A DNA stretch of 64,000 nucleotides from Allomuricauda sp. (GTDB lineage Bacteria > Bacteroidota > Bacteroidia > Flavobacteriales > Flavobacteriaceae): NCBI GenBank assembly GCA_017795045.1, contig CP051244.1, forward strand, positions 872,752 through 936,751. The letters are read 5' to 3'. A model generated the notes under the pieces. It was not told the origin of the DNA, searched no databases, and worked only from the letters and a program-made list of their open reading frames with translations. Position numbers and translations under genes: made by a program. Below are positions 18,415-26,576 of this stretch, in pieces (within the stretch, counting starts at the first letter, position 1; each line of letters begins with the position of its first letter).

Positions 18415-19896
18415 ATGATGAAAAAAGCATTCTTACTGCTATTTGCATTGGCAGTCGTTATGGCCTGTAAACAAGGTGCTAACGGAAAAGAAAGCCAAAA
18501 CATGGCGGAAGCGGCCCAACCCCTTGGAGCTGAAAACCTTGCCTACCAATGGAGCCAGATGGCCATCACCGCCACGGCCAACGATACGGAAAAATTCAAA
18601 CCAAGGCCCACCATAACCTCTCGATTTTTAGGGTTGATATTTGTTTCCATCTTTGATGCTTGGTCCCGTTATGATGAAAAGGCCATCCCTGTGTATCTGG
18701 AGGGAGTGGATAGACGTCCCATGGATGAACAAACCCTGAAAAACAAGGAGATTGCCATTAGTTATGCCGCTTATAGGGCCATGAACGAATATTATTATTC
18801 GGACAAGGAACTCTTCACCGATTTCATGAAAGAGCTTGGCCTGGACCCCAATAATGAAAGTCTGGATCCCAATACCCCAGAAGGCATTGGTAATTTGGCC
18901 GCCAAAGCGGTCATTGAGGCCCGAAAGGGAGATGGCGCCAACCAATATGGGGAGGAAGAAGGTTCCAATGGGGTGCCTTATTTCAATTATGTAGGGTATG
19001 AACCCGTGAATTCCGTGGACAACAATGTGGACCCCAACCGTTGGCAACCCAAATATTTTTCAGATGGAAAAGGTGGGCAGTTCGCCCCTGGATGTCTTAC
19101 CCCTTTTTGGGACAAGGTAACCCCTATATCCATGAAATCCGGAGACCAATTCAGACCCGGTCCACCTCCTCAGATTGGCTCGGAACAGCTTGAGAAAGAA
19201 GTACAGGAAGTCATTGAAATGCAGGCCAACCTCACCGACGAGCAAAAAGCCTTGGTGGAGTTCATGCGAGATGGACCCCAATCGGTGCAACAGGCAGGAC
19301 ACTGGTTAAAGTTTGCCCAAGAAGTATCCATTAGGGACAACCACAGCTTGGATCAAGATGTAAAAATGTTCTTCTACAACCAAGTGGTGGCCATGGACGC
19401 CTTCATTGCCTCATGGGACAGCAAAATGTTCTACGACTTTGCCAGACCTTTCGCCTTGGTACATGAATACTATGACCAACAGAAAATAAAAGCTTGGGGC
19501 GGAGTCGGAAAAGGGATGGTCGAGATGGATGGAAACCAATGGCGCCCCTATTCCCCAGATACGTTCTTATGCCCACCATTCCCAAGTTACACCTCGGGTC
19601 ACAGCACCATAAGTGGAGGCTGTGCCGAAGCATTGAGACTTTGGACGGGTAGCGATGAGTTTGGCTCTGAAGTGGAACTCGTGGCCGGCTCCCTTACCGA
19701 ACCGGAGAACCTTGGGGATACCGTGACCCTTAAGTTTCCCACGTTCACCAAAACGGCCGAAATGGCTGGAATTTCAAGGGTGCTTGGTGGATACCACATC
19801 CAAGCGGACAACATTGCTGGATTGGAACTGGGCCGTGATGTGGCCCATGAGGCTTGGAAATTTTATAAGAAGCATGTTGGGGAAGAAGACATGTAA
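18415..19896 (+). CDS. Vanadium-dependent haloperoxidase/PAP2-like lipoprotein
   Basis: Lipoprotein of 493 aa (lipobox VVMAC near residue 18) with the complete vanadate/phosphate-binding signature: Lys337-x6-Arg344-Pro (KMFYDFARP), Ser394-Gly395-His396 (TSGHST), and Arg455-x5-His461 (SRVLGGYHIQAD). This trio is shared by vanadium haloperoxidases and PAP2 acid phosphatases. Length and the RP motif favour the bacterial haloperoxidase-like group common in marine Bacteroidota, but the sequence alone cannot separate halide oxidation from phosphatase activity. It is convergent with the sigma factor gene, 18 bases apart. Confidence 0.88.
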   Translation: MMKKAFLLLFALAVVMACKQGANGKESQNMAEAAQPLGAENLAYQWSQMAITATANDTEKFKPRPTITSRFLGLIFVSIFDAWSRYDEKAIPVYLEGVDRRPMDEQTLKNKEIAISYAAYRAMNEYYYSDKELFTDFMKELGLDPNNESLDPNTPEGIGNLAAKAVIEARKGDGANQYGEEEGSNGVPYFNYVGYEPVNSVDNNVDPNRWQPKYFSDGKGGQFAPGCLTPFWDKVTPISMKSGDQFRPGPPPQIGSEQLEKEVQEVIEMQANLTDEQKALVEFMRDGPQSVQQAGHWLKFAQEVSIRDNHSLDQDVKMFFYNQVVAMDAFIASWDSKMFYDFARPFALVHEYYDQQKIKAWGGVGKGMVEMDGNQWRPYSPDTFLCPPFPSYTSGHSTISGGCAEALRLWTGSDEFGSEVELVAGSLTEPENLGDTVTLKFPTFTKTAEMAGISRVLGGYHIQADNIAGLELGRDVAHEAWKFYKKHVGEEDM

Positions 19897-19914
19897 CCTG
19901 TACCACTTAGGGCG

Positions 19915-21162
19915 TTAGGTTTTCATTTTCTTTTGATAGTGTGCTTTGACCAGTTCATTTTCGGTCAGGGCAATAGCCCTTTCCAAAGCAGTCCTTTGTT
20001 CCTTGGTTTTTCCCAAATCAGACCAAAGTTCGGCCTTGATGGCATGGAAAAGGGCTTGATCAGAAAAGTTATTTTTCTGTTCCCATTGCTCCAGTTCCCC
20101 TAATGCCTTTTCAGCACCATGGATCTTGGCAAAGGCCACAATCCGATGTAAGGCCACCATAGGTGAAGGTTCCAATTTCAGTTGCAGTTCATATAGATAA
20201 AGTATGTTCTTCCAATCGGTCTTGGCAAAACTTTTAGCGGTGGAATGGTAATACGATCGGGCTGCTTCCAAATGATACTTGGAAGGCGTGCGGTCTTGGG
20301 TTCCTGCCTGTTCCAAATGGCGCATCCCAATCGCAATCAATTCTTGGTTGTATTTGCTCCGATCCTGATGTTCCAAAGTGACCAACGCTCCGTTATCATC
20401 CAATCGGGCATCAAAGCGGGAGGCGTGAAAACACATCAAAGCGATCAATGCCTCTAAATTGGGGTGTTGACAATAGGTATTTTGCTGCATCAACAAGGCC
20501 AATCGCAAGGCCTCATAACAAATGTCCCTTTTAATGACCAGGGTGCCCGAGGTGGCCGCATAGCCTTCCGAAAACAACAGATAAATGACCTGTAATACCC
20601 GGAACAAACGCGATTGAAGCCCCATTTCCACAGGAATCTTCAGCATTTTCACCTCTTCCCGGAATTTTTTCTTGGCCCGGGTAAAGGATTTGGCCACCGT
20701 TTCCTCCTTTTTCAACAAGGCCTCTGCCAGTTCCTTATTGCTGAACCCCCCAATAAGTTTCAAACTCAACACAATTTGATGCTCTTGGGAAAGCGCTGGG
20801 TGGCAACAGGCGAATATCATTTTTAATTGGCTGTCCGAAAGGGTGGCATCCAAGGAGGGGGCGCCATTTTGTTCCGTTCCGCTGTATTGGGACAATCGTT
20901 CCGTATCTTGAAGGTCCATTTTTTTGTCCCTTCGCAGCATATCAATCAACCGGTTGCTCGCCACGCGATACAACCAGGCCGTTGGGTTCTCTGGAACGGA
21001 TTTGTAGGCCCATACTTGCATGGCCTTCACAAAAGAGTCCTGGGTGGCATCCTCTATCGGTTCCAAATAAGAAGTCCCGAACTTATGGGTCAATAGGGCC
21101 ACCACTTTCCCATATTCCTGTCTAAAAAGGTGTTCTACGGTTGCGTGGTGGTCCTGTTGCAT
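19915..21162 (-). CDS. ECF-type RNA polymerase sigma factor with C-terminal extension (DUF6596 type)
   Basis: Sigma-70 family protein, 415 aa. Region 2 (EDATQDSFVKAMQVW and WLYRVASNRLIDMLRRDKK) and region 4 (LSLKLIGGFSNKELAEALLKKEETVAKSFTRAKKKF) occupy the first about 170 residues. The remaining about 240 residues form a helical TPR-like extension that likely controls activity. This class typically sits next to a YCII-family gene, as here. The two are separated by 142 bases that contain a palindromic repeat. Target promoters are not known. Confidence 0.92.
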   Translation of the reverse strand: MQQDHHATVEHLFRQEYGKVVALLTHKFGTSYLEPIEDATQDSFVKAMQVWAYKSVPENPTAWLYRVASNRLIDMLRRDKKMDLQDTERLSQYSGTEQNGAPSLDATLSDSQLKMIFACCHPALSQEHQIVLSLKLIGGFSNKELAEALLKKEETVAKSFTRAKKKFREEVKMLKIPVEMGLQSRLFRVLQVIYLLFSEGYAATSGTLVIKRDICYEALRLALLMQQNTYCQHPNLEALIALMCFHASRFDARLDDNGALVTLEHQDRSKYNQELIAIGMRHLEQAGTQDRTPSKYHLEAARSYYHSTAKSFAKTDWKNILYLYELQLKLEPSPMVALHRIVAFAKIHGAEKALGELEQWEQKNNFSDQALFHAIKAELWSDLGKTKEQRTALERAIALTENELVKAHYQKKMKT

Positions 21163-21191
21163 TACTTTTAAAAGACTACTTTCTTAATTGC

Positions 21192-21283
21192 GTCATTTCG
21201 AACGAATGTGAGAAATCTAAATCATAAAATTGCCATAAGAGATTTCTCGTTTCACTAGATTTCTCACATTCGTTCGAAATGAC
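21192..21283. repeat. Dispersed palindromic repeat, copy 1 (27-bp perfect arms)
   Basis: Perfect inverted repeat with arms at 21192-21218 and 21257-21283; outer ends GTCATTTCGAACGAATGTG and inner ends GAGAAATCT. It lies between the YCII gene and the sigma-factor gene. Related copies are found at 23132, 23415, 23606 and 40588. Confidence 0.92.
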
Positions 21284-21304
21284 ATAGGTTTTCCATTTTT
21301 TAAA

Positions 21305-21655
21305 TCAGTGTTCCATGGAAAGGATTTCACGTACCTCCACAAAGCTTCCCTCATAATCAAAAATGGGACAACCTTTTGAAATTTCCACGGCCTCGTCATA
21401 GTCCTTGGCAGATACAATCAAATATCCGCCCACCATTTCGGCGCCTTCCGCAAAGGGACCATTGGTGACCACTTCGCCTTTATTGCTGACCACTTTTCCA
21501 TCCTTTCCCAAGGGGAGTCCGTCCAATAACTTCCCTTTTTCCTTCAAGCCTCCCATCCATGTGCCCCAAACTTCCATATGGGCCTGCTTTTCTTCTTGGG
21601 ACAATTTGTCAAAGGCATCATCGCCACCTCTGAACAGATACAAAAAATTACTCAT
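21305..21655 (-). CDS. YCII-related family protein
   Basis: Small dimeric alpha-beta protein of 116 aa, matching the YCII family (FLYLFRGGDDAFDKLSQEE, TNGPFAEGAEMVGGYLIV). Such genes regularly pair with DUF6596-type ECF sigma factors, and the sigma gene follows here on the same strand. It may act as a partner or sensor, but no function is established. Confidence 0.9.
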   Translation of the reverse strand: MSNFLYLFRGGDDAFDKLSQEEKQAHMEVWGTWMGGLKEKGKLLDGLPLGKDGKVVSNKGEVVTNGPFAEGAEMVGGYLIVSAKDYDEAVEISKGCPIFDYEGSFVEVREILSMEH

Positions 21656-21799
21656 GACGTTTCGTTTTGTGTCCTTTTTTAGGACTGGTTATATATTGTT
21701 TTCATCCTAAGGACGAACACACAACCCTTGTTTGGACAATTCTTTAAAAATAGTTGAAAAATAGATTTCTCCGTCGCATAAAACCCTGAAATGACCGTA

Positions 21800-22873
21800 T
21801 CAAAATAATTTCATCTGACCATTTTTATAGGGTTCGTGCAGATCGGTCCGTAATCTGGGAAACTGCCTGTCCCTAAAATATTTTTTTCGGGCCAAGTGGG
21901 CCATATCGTGAATCTGTTGGGCAATCTTTCCCTCTCCCCGATTCCGAACCCCAAACCGGCTATCGTTGATGGACCCTCCGTGGCAATCTTGGATCAGGTG
22001 CAGTACCTTTTCAGCCCGATCGGGCATGGCCTTTTTGATCCAATCCGTAAAGATCTGTCCAATGGCCCCGTTCAAACGCACCACGGTGATGGCAAACGAA
22101 CGGGCCCCATGATCGGCCACGGCCTTGGCCAAGGGCAAGAGCTCATGACTGTTGATGCCGGGTATCATGGGCGCCAACATGGCGTTGACGGGAATGTTGT
22201 TTTCGGACAGGACCTTAATGGTCTTCAACCTTTTTTGGATGGACGCCGTGCGGGGTTCCAGTTTTCTTCGGGTCTTTTCCGAAAGGGAGGTCACCGAAAC
22301 ATTGACCCCCACCAATTGATGGGTATTGAGCTCTTTTAAAATATCCAGGTCGCGCAACACCAACGCATTTTTGGTAATAATCCCCACTGGGTGGCGGTAT
22401 TTTAGGAAGACCTCCAAGCACTTCCGGGTAATCTCGAACTTTTGCTCAGCGGGCTGGTAGCAATCCGTATTGCCAGAAAGTACAATGGTGCACGCCTTCC
22501 AGTTTTTGTGCTTGATCTTGGCCTCCAACAGTTCCGGCGCCGCCTTTTTGATCAAAATCTTGCGTTCAAAATCTAGTCCGGCGCTATAACCCCAATACTC
22601 ATGGGCATTACGGGCATAGCAATAAATACAACCATGTTCGCAGCCTTGGTAGGGGTTCATGGAGTACATCATCCCCACATCGGGGCTGTCTACCTTGTTT
22701 ACAATGGTCTTGGGAAAAATGGGGATGTATTGGGTCTTGTTGCTCTCGGCTTCCTCTCCCTCCAAACGACAGAACTCCAGAAAATCTTCCCGCATTTCGT
22801 ACACGTGCTGCAAGAATTGATTGGGTGTGTTCTTTTGGGCCCCACGGCCTTTTTGGTATTTTTTGGGTTCCAT
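21800..22873 (-). CDS. PA0069 family radical SAM protein
   Basis: Radical SAM enzyme of 357 aa. The Fe4S4 cluster motif CxxxCxxC is at Cys78/82/85 (YQGCEHGCIYCYARN), and DxxSGNTD-like and VNVSVTSL segments fit SplB-like members. The PA0069 group is widespread but its reaction is not known to me. It seems to be a single gene, with TAAATTTG just before the start and a non-coding repeat region upstream. Confidence 0.92.
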   Translation of the reverse strand: MEPKKYQKGRGAQKNTPNQFLQHVYEMREDFLEFCRLEGEEAESNKTQYIPIFPKTIVNKVDSPDVGMMYSMNPYQGCEHGCIYCYARNAHEYWGYSAGLDFERKILIKKAAPELLEAKIKHKNWKACTIVLSGNTDCYQPAEQKFEITRKCLEVFLKYRHPVGIITKNALVLRDLDILKELNTHQLVGVNVSVTSLSEKTRRKLEPRTASIQKRLKTIKVLSENNIPVNAMLAPMIPGINSHELLPLAKAVADHGARSFAITVVRLNGAIGQIFTDWIKKAMPDRAEKVLHLIQDCHGGSINDSRFGVRNRGEGKIAQQIHDMAHLARKKYFRDRQFPRLRTDLHEPYKNGQMKLF

Positions 22874-22888
22874 TTTTTGGATTTATTC

Positions 22889-22896
22889 CAAATTTA
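22889..22896 (-). promoter_or_regulatory. Putative -7 element for the radical SAM gene
   Basis: TAAATTTG on the minus strand, 15 bases before the start codon at 22873. Confidence 0.4.
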
Positions 22897-22943
22897 TGGA
22901 TTATTTACTTTGTTTGGTTTTGAGTGAATGTTAAAAGGTGATG

Positions 22944-22970
22944 GGTTAATGGTTAATGGTTAATGGTTAA
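22944..22970. repeat. Heptamer tandem repeat GGTTAAT (about 4 copies)
   Basis: Three exact copies of GGTTAAT plus a partial fourth, at the left end of the non-coding repeat region. It resembles, but differs from, the heptamer tract at 14045-14086. Confidence 0.88.
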
Positions 22971-23131
22971 AAGGTATAAAACTGTCATGCTGAATTTAGT
23001 TTAGCATCGCATTGACCTGTCTCCAAAAGGATGGGAACCTGAAACAAGTTCAGGTTGACGAAAGTAACCCTAAGTAATGTAGTTCTCGACTGCTCCTTCG
23101 GACAGGGTCAGAAATGAGATGGGGTCTTGAT

Positions 23132-23220
23132 GTCATTTCGAGTGCAACGAGAAATCCCATATCTTACTGGTTACAATTAGATTTCTCACTCCCGATAACC
23201 ATCGGGATGTTCGAAATGAC
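23132..23220. repeat. Dispersed palindromic repeat, copy 2
   Basis: Outer ends GTCATTTCGA and TCGAAATGAC, inner ends GAGAAATC and GATTTCTC. The right arm carries an extra small hairpin (CCCGATAACCATCGGG) in place of the usual CATTCG stretch. Confidence 0.85.
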
Positions 23221-23414
23221 TTGAGGTCCTGAATATTTGGATTTCCCACTTACGCCTTGGACTACCCTTCGACCGCACTTTCGACTTGGCTCAAGGCAAG
23301 GCTCAGGGCAGGGTTCTCGACTGCGCTCGAACTGACAAAGGTAACAGAAACTTAGATTGAAGAAGTATTCAAACCGTACTCAGGGCAGCGTCAGAAATAA
23401 GATGAAGTCTTGAT

Positions 23415-23488
23415 GTCATTTCGAGTGCAACGAGAAATCCCATATTTCACTGGTAACTTTTAGATTTCTCACATTCGTTCGAAATGAC
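23415..23488. repeat. Dispersed palindromic repeat, copy 3
   Basis: Outer ends GTCATTTCGA and TCGAAATGAC with inner ends GAGAAATC and GATTTCTC; nearly the same as the left arm of copy 2. Confidence 0.87.
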
Positions 23489-23605
23489 TTGAGGTCCTGA
23501 ATATTTGGACTTTCCACTTACGCCTTGGACTACCCTTCGACCGCACTTTCGACTTGGCTCAAGGCAAGGCTCAGAACAGGGTCAGAAATGAGATGGAGTC
23601 TTGAT

Positions 23606-23690
23606 GTCATTTCGAGTGAAACGAGAAATCCCATATTTCACTGGTAACTTTTAGATTTCTCACAGCTCCTTCGACTGCGCTCAGGATGAC
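23606..23690. repeat. Dispersed palindromic repeat, copy 4 (divergent right arm)
   Basis: The left arm matches copies 2 and 3; the right arm keeps GATTTCTCACA but then changes to CTCCTTCGACTGCGCTCAGGATGAC-like sequence, so the outer stem is degenerate. It is the truncated third unit of the array. Confidence 0.78.
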
Positions 23691-23705
23691 AGCTCGAACT
23701 GACAT

Positions 23706-23734
23706 AAAAAAGAAAGAGCCCCGGAAGGGACTCT
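23706..23734 (-). terminator. Terminator of the collagen-like lipoprotein gene
   Basis: On the minus strand, stem AGAGTCCC / GGGGCTCT (one G-U pair, loop TTCC) followed by a T-rich tract. It lies about 33 bases beyond the stop. Confidence 0.7.
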
Positions 23735-23766
23735 CTCTGCAGGTAGGTATGGGAAAGGGAAAGCTT

Positions 23767-24840
23767 TTATAGGCCCTTGGCCGCAAAGTAGCGGTGCAAA
23801 GGCGCCATTTTTTCTTCGTAGGACATATTGTCCCAATCTTGGGCCTTACTGCTTGGGGCCATTTTGCCGGCAGCAGGGTCTATATCCTCGGTCTCGATGA
23901 CCAAGAGGGGACGTAGATCTGCAACATTATAATCTTTTGAAAAGAAATTTACCGATGCAGTATTGGTGTCAGCTCCATCCAACCTTAAACGCATACCCTT
24001 GTTAGATTCAGGAACACAAATCCATTGTGATACCAAGCTTCTAGGTAAAGGTATTGCTATCCAACCTATACGACCAAATGCATTAGGGTCAAGTTCCATT
24101 TCTATATTGTACCCATCTGTTCCCGAAAAGGGACCGGTCCAGTTTTGGCTTACTCCTCCATCTACAAACCAATCCTCTATATCATTTGCAGATTCCCAGT
24201 CGGCCTGATCCTCAACAAAAAGGGGGTCATTTGTATCACCAAAAAAACCAAGATGCAAAGAAACTTTGTCAGGATTGTTCGTAGAATATGAATCCATATA
24301 CAAATACAAGGTGGCTTGGTTTAGAAAAAATCCATTTTGACAAGTCTCTCCATCTGCTATTAAACTTTCCCAAATATCAATATGTATATTATCAAATCGT
24401 AATAGTCCATAGTTGCTTACAGTTGGTGCGTTTAAAACAAAGCTTGCTCTAAAGGTATCTTCTGCTCCATACTTTGTATCAATTGCAGCTCCATTAATAT
24501 ACGTGTCCTGGGTGCCACTATATCCTTTAAATCCATCCTGGAAATAAAAATCCATGTTAGGTTTGTCGCTACCGTCTTGGCCGTCGGCACCATCATTACC
24601 AGCACAATCCAGGGCGTCAAAACTCCCATCTTGGTTAATGTCTTCACCCGGATCTTGTTCTCCATCCTTATCTGTGTCCCAACAGGCCAGCCCATCCGCG
24701 CCCGGGTCACCATTGGTGCCATTCGTACCATTTGTACCATTGTTTCCGTCCAGACCGTCTTTACCATCCTCACCGGAACAAGAGGCCATTATAATGGACA
24801 TTCCCAAAAGGGCCATGCCCAGTACTTTAATTGATTTCAT
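23767..24840 (-). CDS. Lipoprotein with collagen-like repeats and a DNRLRE-like domain
   Basis: Surface lipoprotein candidate, 357 aa. Signal peptide with lipobox SIIMASC (Cys about 20), then about ten Gly-x-y triplets (GEDGKDGLDGNNGTNGTNG and on), a short calcium-binding-like stretch (DTDKDGEQDPGEDINQDGSFDALD), two or three further triplets, and a C-terminal domain resembling DNRLRE/CBM96 (YINGAAIDTKYGAEDTFRAS, LLRFDNIHID, about residues 95-335). The gene's middle part (about 23,950-24,540) appears more AT-rich than its neighbours. It has its own -7 element and terminator. The ligand is unknown. Confidence 0.8.
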   Translation of the reverse strand: MKSIKVLGMALLGMSIIMASCSGEDGKDGLDGNNGTNGTNGTNGDPGADGLACWDTDKDGEQDPGEDINQDGSFDALDCAGNDGADGQDGSDKPNMDFYFQDGFKGYSGTQDTYINGAAIDTKYGAEDTFRASFVLNAPTVSNYGLLRFDNIHIDIWESLIADGETCQNGFFLNQATLYLYMDSYSTNNPDKVSLHLGFFGDTNDPLFVEDQADWESANDIEDWFVDGGVSQNWTGPFSGTDGYNIEMELDPNAFGRIGWIAIPLPRSLVSQWICVPESNKGMRLRLDGADTNTASVNFFSKDYNVADLRPLLVIETEDIDPAAGKMAPSSKAQDWDNMSYEEKMAPLHRYFAAKGL

Positions 24841-24868
24841 AATTTTTTATTTAATTGTTATCCAGAAC

Positions 24869-24876
24869 CAAAAGTA
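24869..24876 (-). promoter_or_regulatory. Putative -7 element for the collagen-like lipoprotein gene
   Basis: TACTTTTG on the minus strand, ending 28 bases before the start codon at 24840. Confidence 0.45.
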
Positions 24877-24998
24877 CGTGGCCCTATTGGGTATTTTGGG
24901 GCCTAGTTGACCCGTGACCCGTTTGGATTGACGGATTGCCGTTTAGAATTGACGGATGAAATCTGCTGTGGGAATTTTAAGCTGCTTTTTGTGGTCGA

Positions 24999-26549
24999 TC
25001 AGTTAAAATCTACCTTGACCAATTGCTTTTTACCGCCCCGTTTGGCGTAGAACAGCATGTGGTCCGCTGTGGCATCCTTTAAAGGTTTGGAAACCATGAG
25101 GGGCAAACGGGCCTCTTGTTGGTCTATGACCTTCTCATAATCCAAGGCGCCGTTTGGGTCCAAGGAAATCATGAACACATTGCGGTTTCGGCTAAAGCCT
25201 TGTTTAAAGATAAGGCGTTCGTTGCCAATAAGCTGTGGGTTGTCCGCAGCGGTACAGATAAAGAAGTAGGTGTTGCCATCCTTGCAGTAAGAGCTGTAAG
25301 AGGCATAGTCGCCATCGCCGCGGGTCACCTCGGTCTTGTTGATGTTGCGCACCCAGTCCATTTCGCCATTGGGCCTTAACTTGGCACTTACAATGTCGTT
25401 ATAGTGGTAACGCTCCGTTTTAATGCGCTGTCCGGCACCCGTGACTTCCATACCGGTGGTAACAAAGTATTCCTCCGCATTAAAGAAGATATCGTCGTTT
25501 GGAGTAATCTGTACCCCTTTGAAGACCAAATTCTTGACCACCTTGTCCTCTTCCCTGCCAAACTTGTCTTCCATGAACTGTTGGGAAAAGGGATTGTATT
25601 TTTGGGAATTGATGTTGAGCGAGGTGGGATCTAGATCAAAATAGGCGATTCCGTTGTAGCGATTGTCCTTTCTATCAGCATAAAAACCAATACAGACCAG
25701 TCTGTTTTTAAAACGGACCGGATAGAGTGCTTCGGGATATTTTCCGGCATCCACGAACGATTGTGAACTGCTTCCGTTGGTGTTAACCCTTATAAGCTCG
25801 TACTGGAACTTTCGCTCGTCCACTTGAAAACGTTTCTTCTTAAAATAGGCTTTCCCCACAATATACGCGGTCTGCAGGTCTTGCGAGAAGGCCACATTCT
25901 CAAAGGCGTAGTTCTTTTCCTCGATCTCGTTGGAGAAGTCGAACTCGAATTTTTTGTTCAGGGCCGTATCGAACATATGAATCATATGCTTGTTGTCCTT
26001 TCCCCTTTTATGATGGGTACTGATCACAAAGCCTCTTTTATCCTCATCAAAAAGGATGGCCGTGGTAAATCCCCTGGAAAAATTTCGGTTGTAGTAGTTT
26101 TTCCCCACGGGATGATCTACCTGTTCCGAGCTGATGGAAAGTAGTTTTTTCTCCTTAAAGTCAAACGCGATGATAGGGCTGGAATGCACCCAATATTCGT
26201 ATTCGTGCCTGCCCTCATTATAGTTGAGGAACATGAGGTTCAATTGGCCGTTTTTCAGGAACCCGTCCACAAAGTCGAGCCCCTTGAGCTTGTAGTTGTA
26301 TTCTGTCACCAACTCCAGGTCGGCATTGTAATGTTCTATGAGGTAACCTTTAGGTCTTAAGATCAAGCCTTGGTAATAGGCCCGGACCAAGATATAGCCC
26401 CCGGTACCGTCATCATCAATGGTCAAAAGGTTGGAATAGCGGTAGCGGTCGTTGTATTTTTCACCAAAATTATAGGAAACGGGCATTTTTTGGGCCTGTG
26501 CCACAATACCCATAAGAAGAAGGCCCAACAGGACGATTTGTTTTTTCAT
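24999..26549 (-). CDS. Uncharacterised secreted protein
   Basis: Protein of 516 aa when started at MKKQIVLLGLLLMGIVAQA (ATG at 26549), which gives a standard signal peptide; an upstream in-frame ATG at 26573 would bury it. The mature part is rich in aromatic and charged residues with beta-strand-like repeats (YILVRAYYQG, GYLIEHYNADLEL, GRHEYEYWV, AYIVGKAYF), suggesting a beta-propeller-like fold, but no family is recognised. It starts 27 bases after the enoyl-CoA hydratase gene on the same strand and is probably cotranscribed with it and the upstream kinase gene. Confidence 0.75.
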   Translation of the reverse strand: MKKQIVLLGLLLMGIVAQAQKMPVSYNFGEKYNDRYRYSNLLTIDDDGTGGYILVRAYYQGLILRPKGYLIEHYNADLELVTEYNYKLKGLDFVDGFLKNGQLNLMFLNYNEGRHEYEYWVHSSPIIAFDFKEKKLLSISSEQVDHPVGKNYYNRNFSRGFTTAILFDEDKRGFVISTHHKRGKDNKHMIHMFDTALNKKFEFDFSNEIEEKNYAFENVAFSQDLQTAYIVGKAYFKKKRFQVDERKFQYELIRVNTNGSSSQSFVDAGKYPEALYPVRFKNRLVCIGFYADRKDNRYNGIAYFDLDPTSLNINSQKYNPFSQQFMEDKFGREEDKVVKNLVFKGVQITPNDDIFFNAEEYFVTTGMEVTGAGQRIKTERYHYNDIVSAKLRPNGEMDWVRNINKTEVTRGDGDYASYSSYCKDGNTYFFICTAADNPQLIGNERLIFKQGFSRNRNVFMISLDPNGALDYEKVIDQQEARLPLMVSKPLKDATADHMLFYAKRGGKKQLVKVDFN

Positions 26550-26576
26550 TTCGATTTGGGTTGGTCGCGCCAACGG

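Larger units (their letters stand above)
22971..23704. repeat. Non-coding repeat array of 2.5 related units
   Basis: About 730 bases without a supported gene. A composite unit (TCAGAAATGAGATGG, GTCTTGAT, the palindromic element, GACTTGAGGTCCTGAATATTTG, CTTACGCCTTGGACTACC, CTTCGACCGCACTTTCGACTTGG, CAAGGCAAGGCTCAG; each given as separate parts) occurs near 23106-23306 and 23388-23578, and its first half again from 23580. Spacings between successive palindromes are 283 and 191 bases. The motif TCGACTGCGCTCGA also occurs at 23317-23330 and outside the array at 27380-27393. Confidence 0.85.

Noticed and set aside
22944-23704. CRISPR array
   Set aside because: Repeats are long, imperfect and composite, spacings are unequal (283 and 191 bases), and no cas genes are near.
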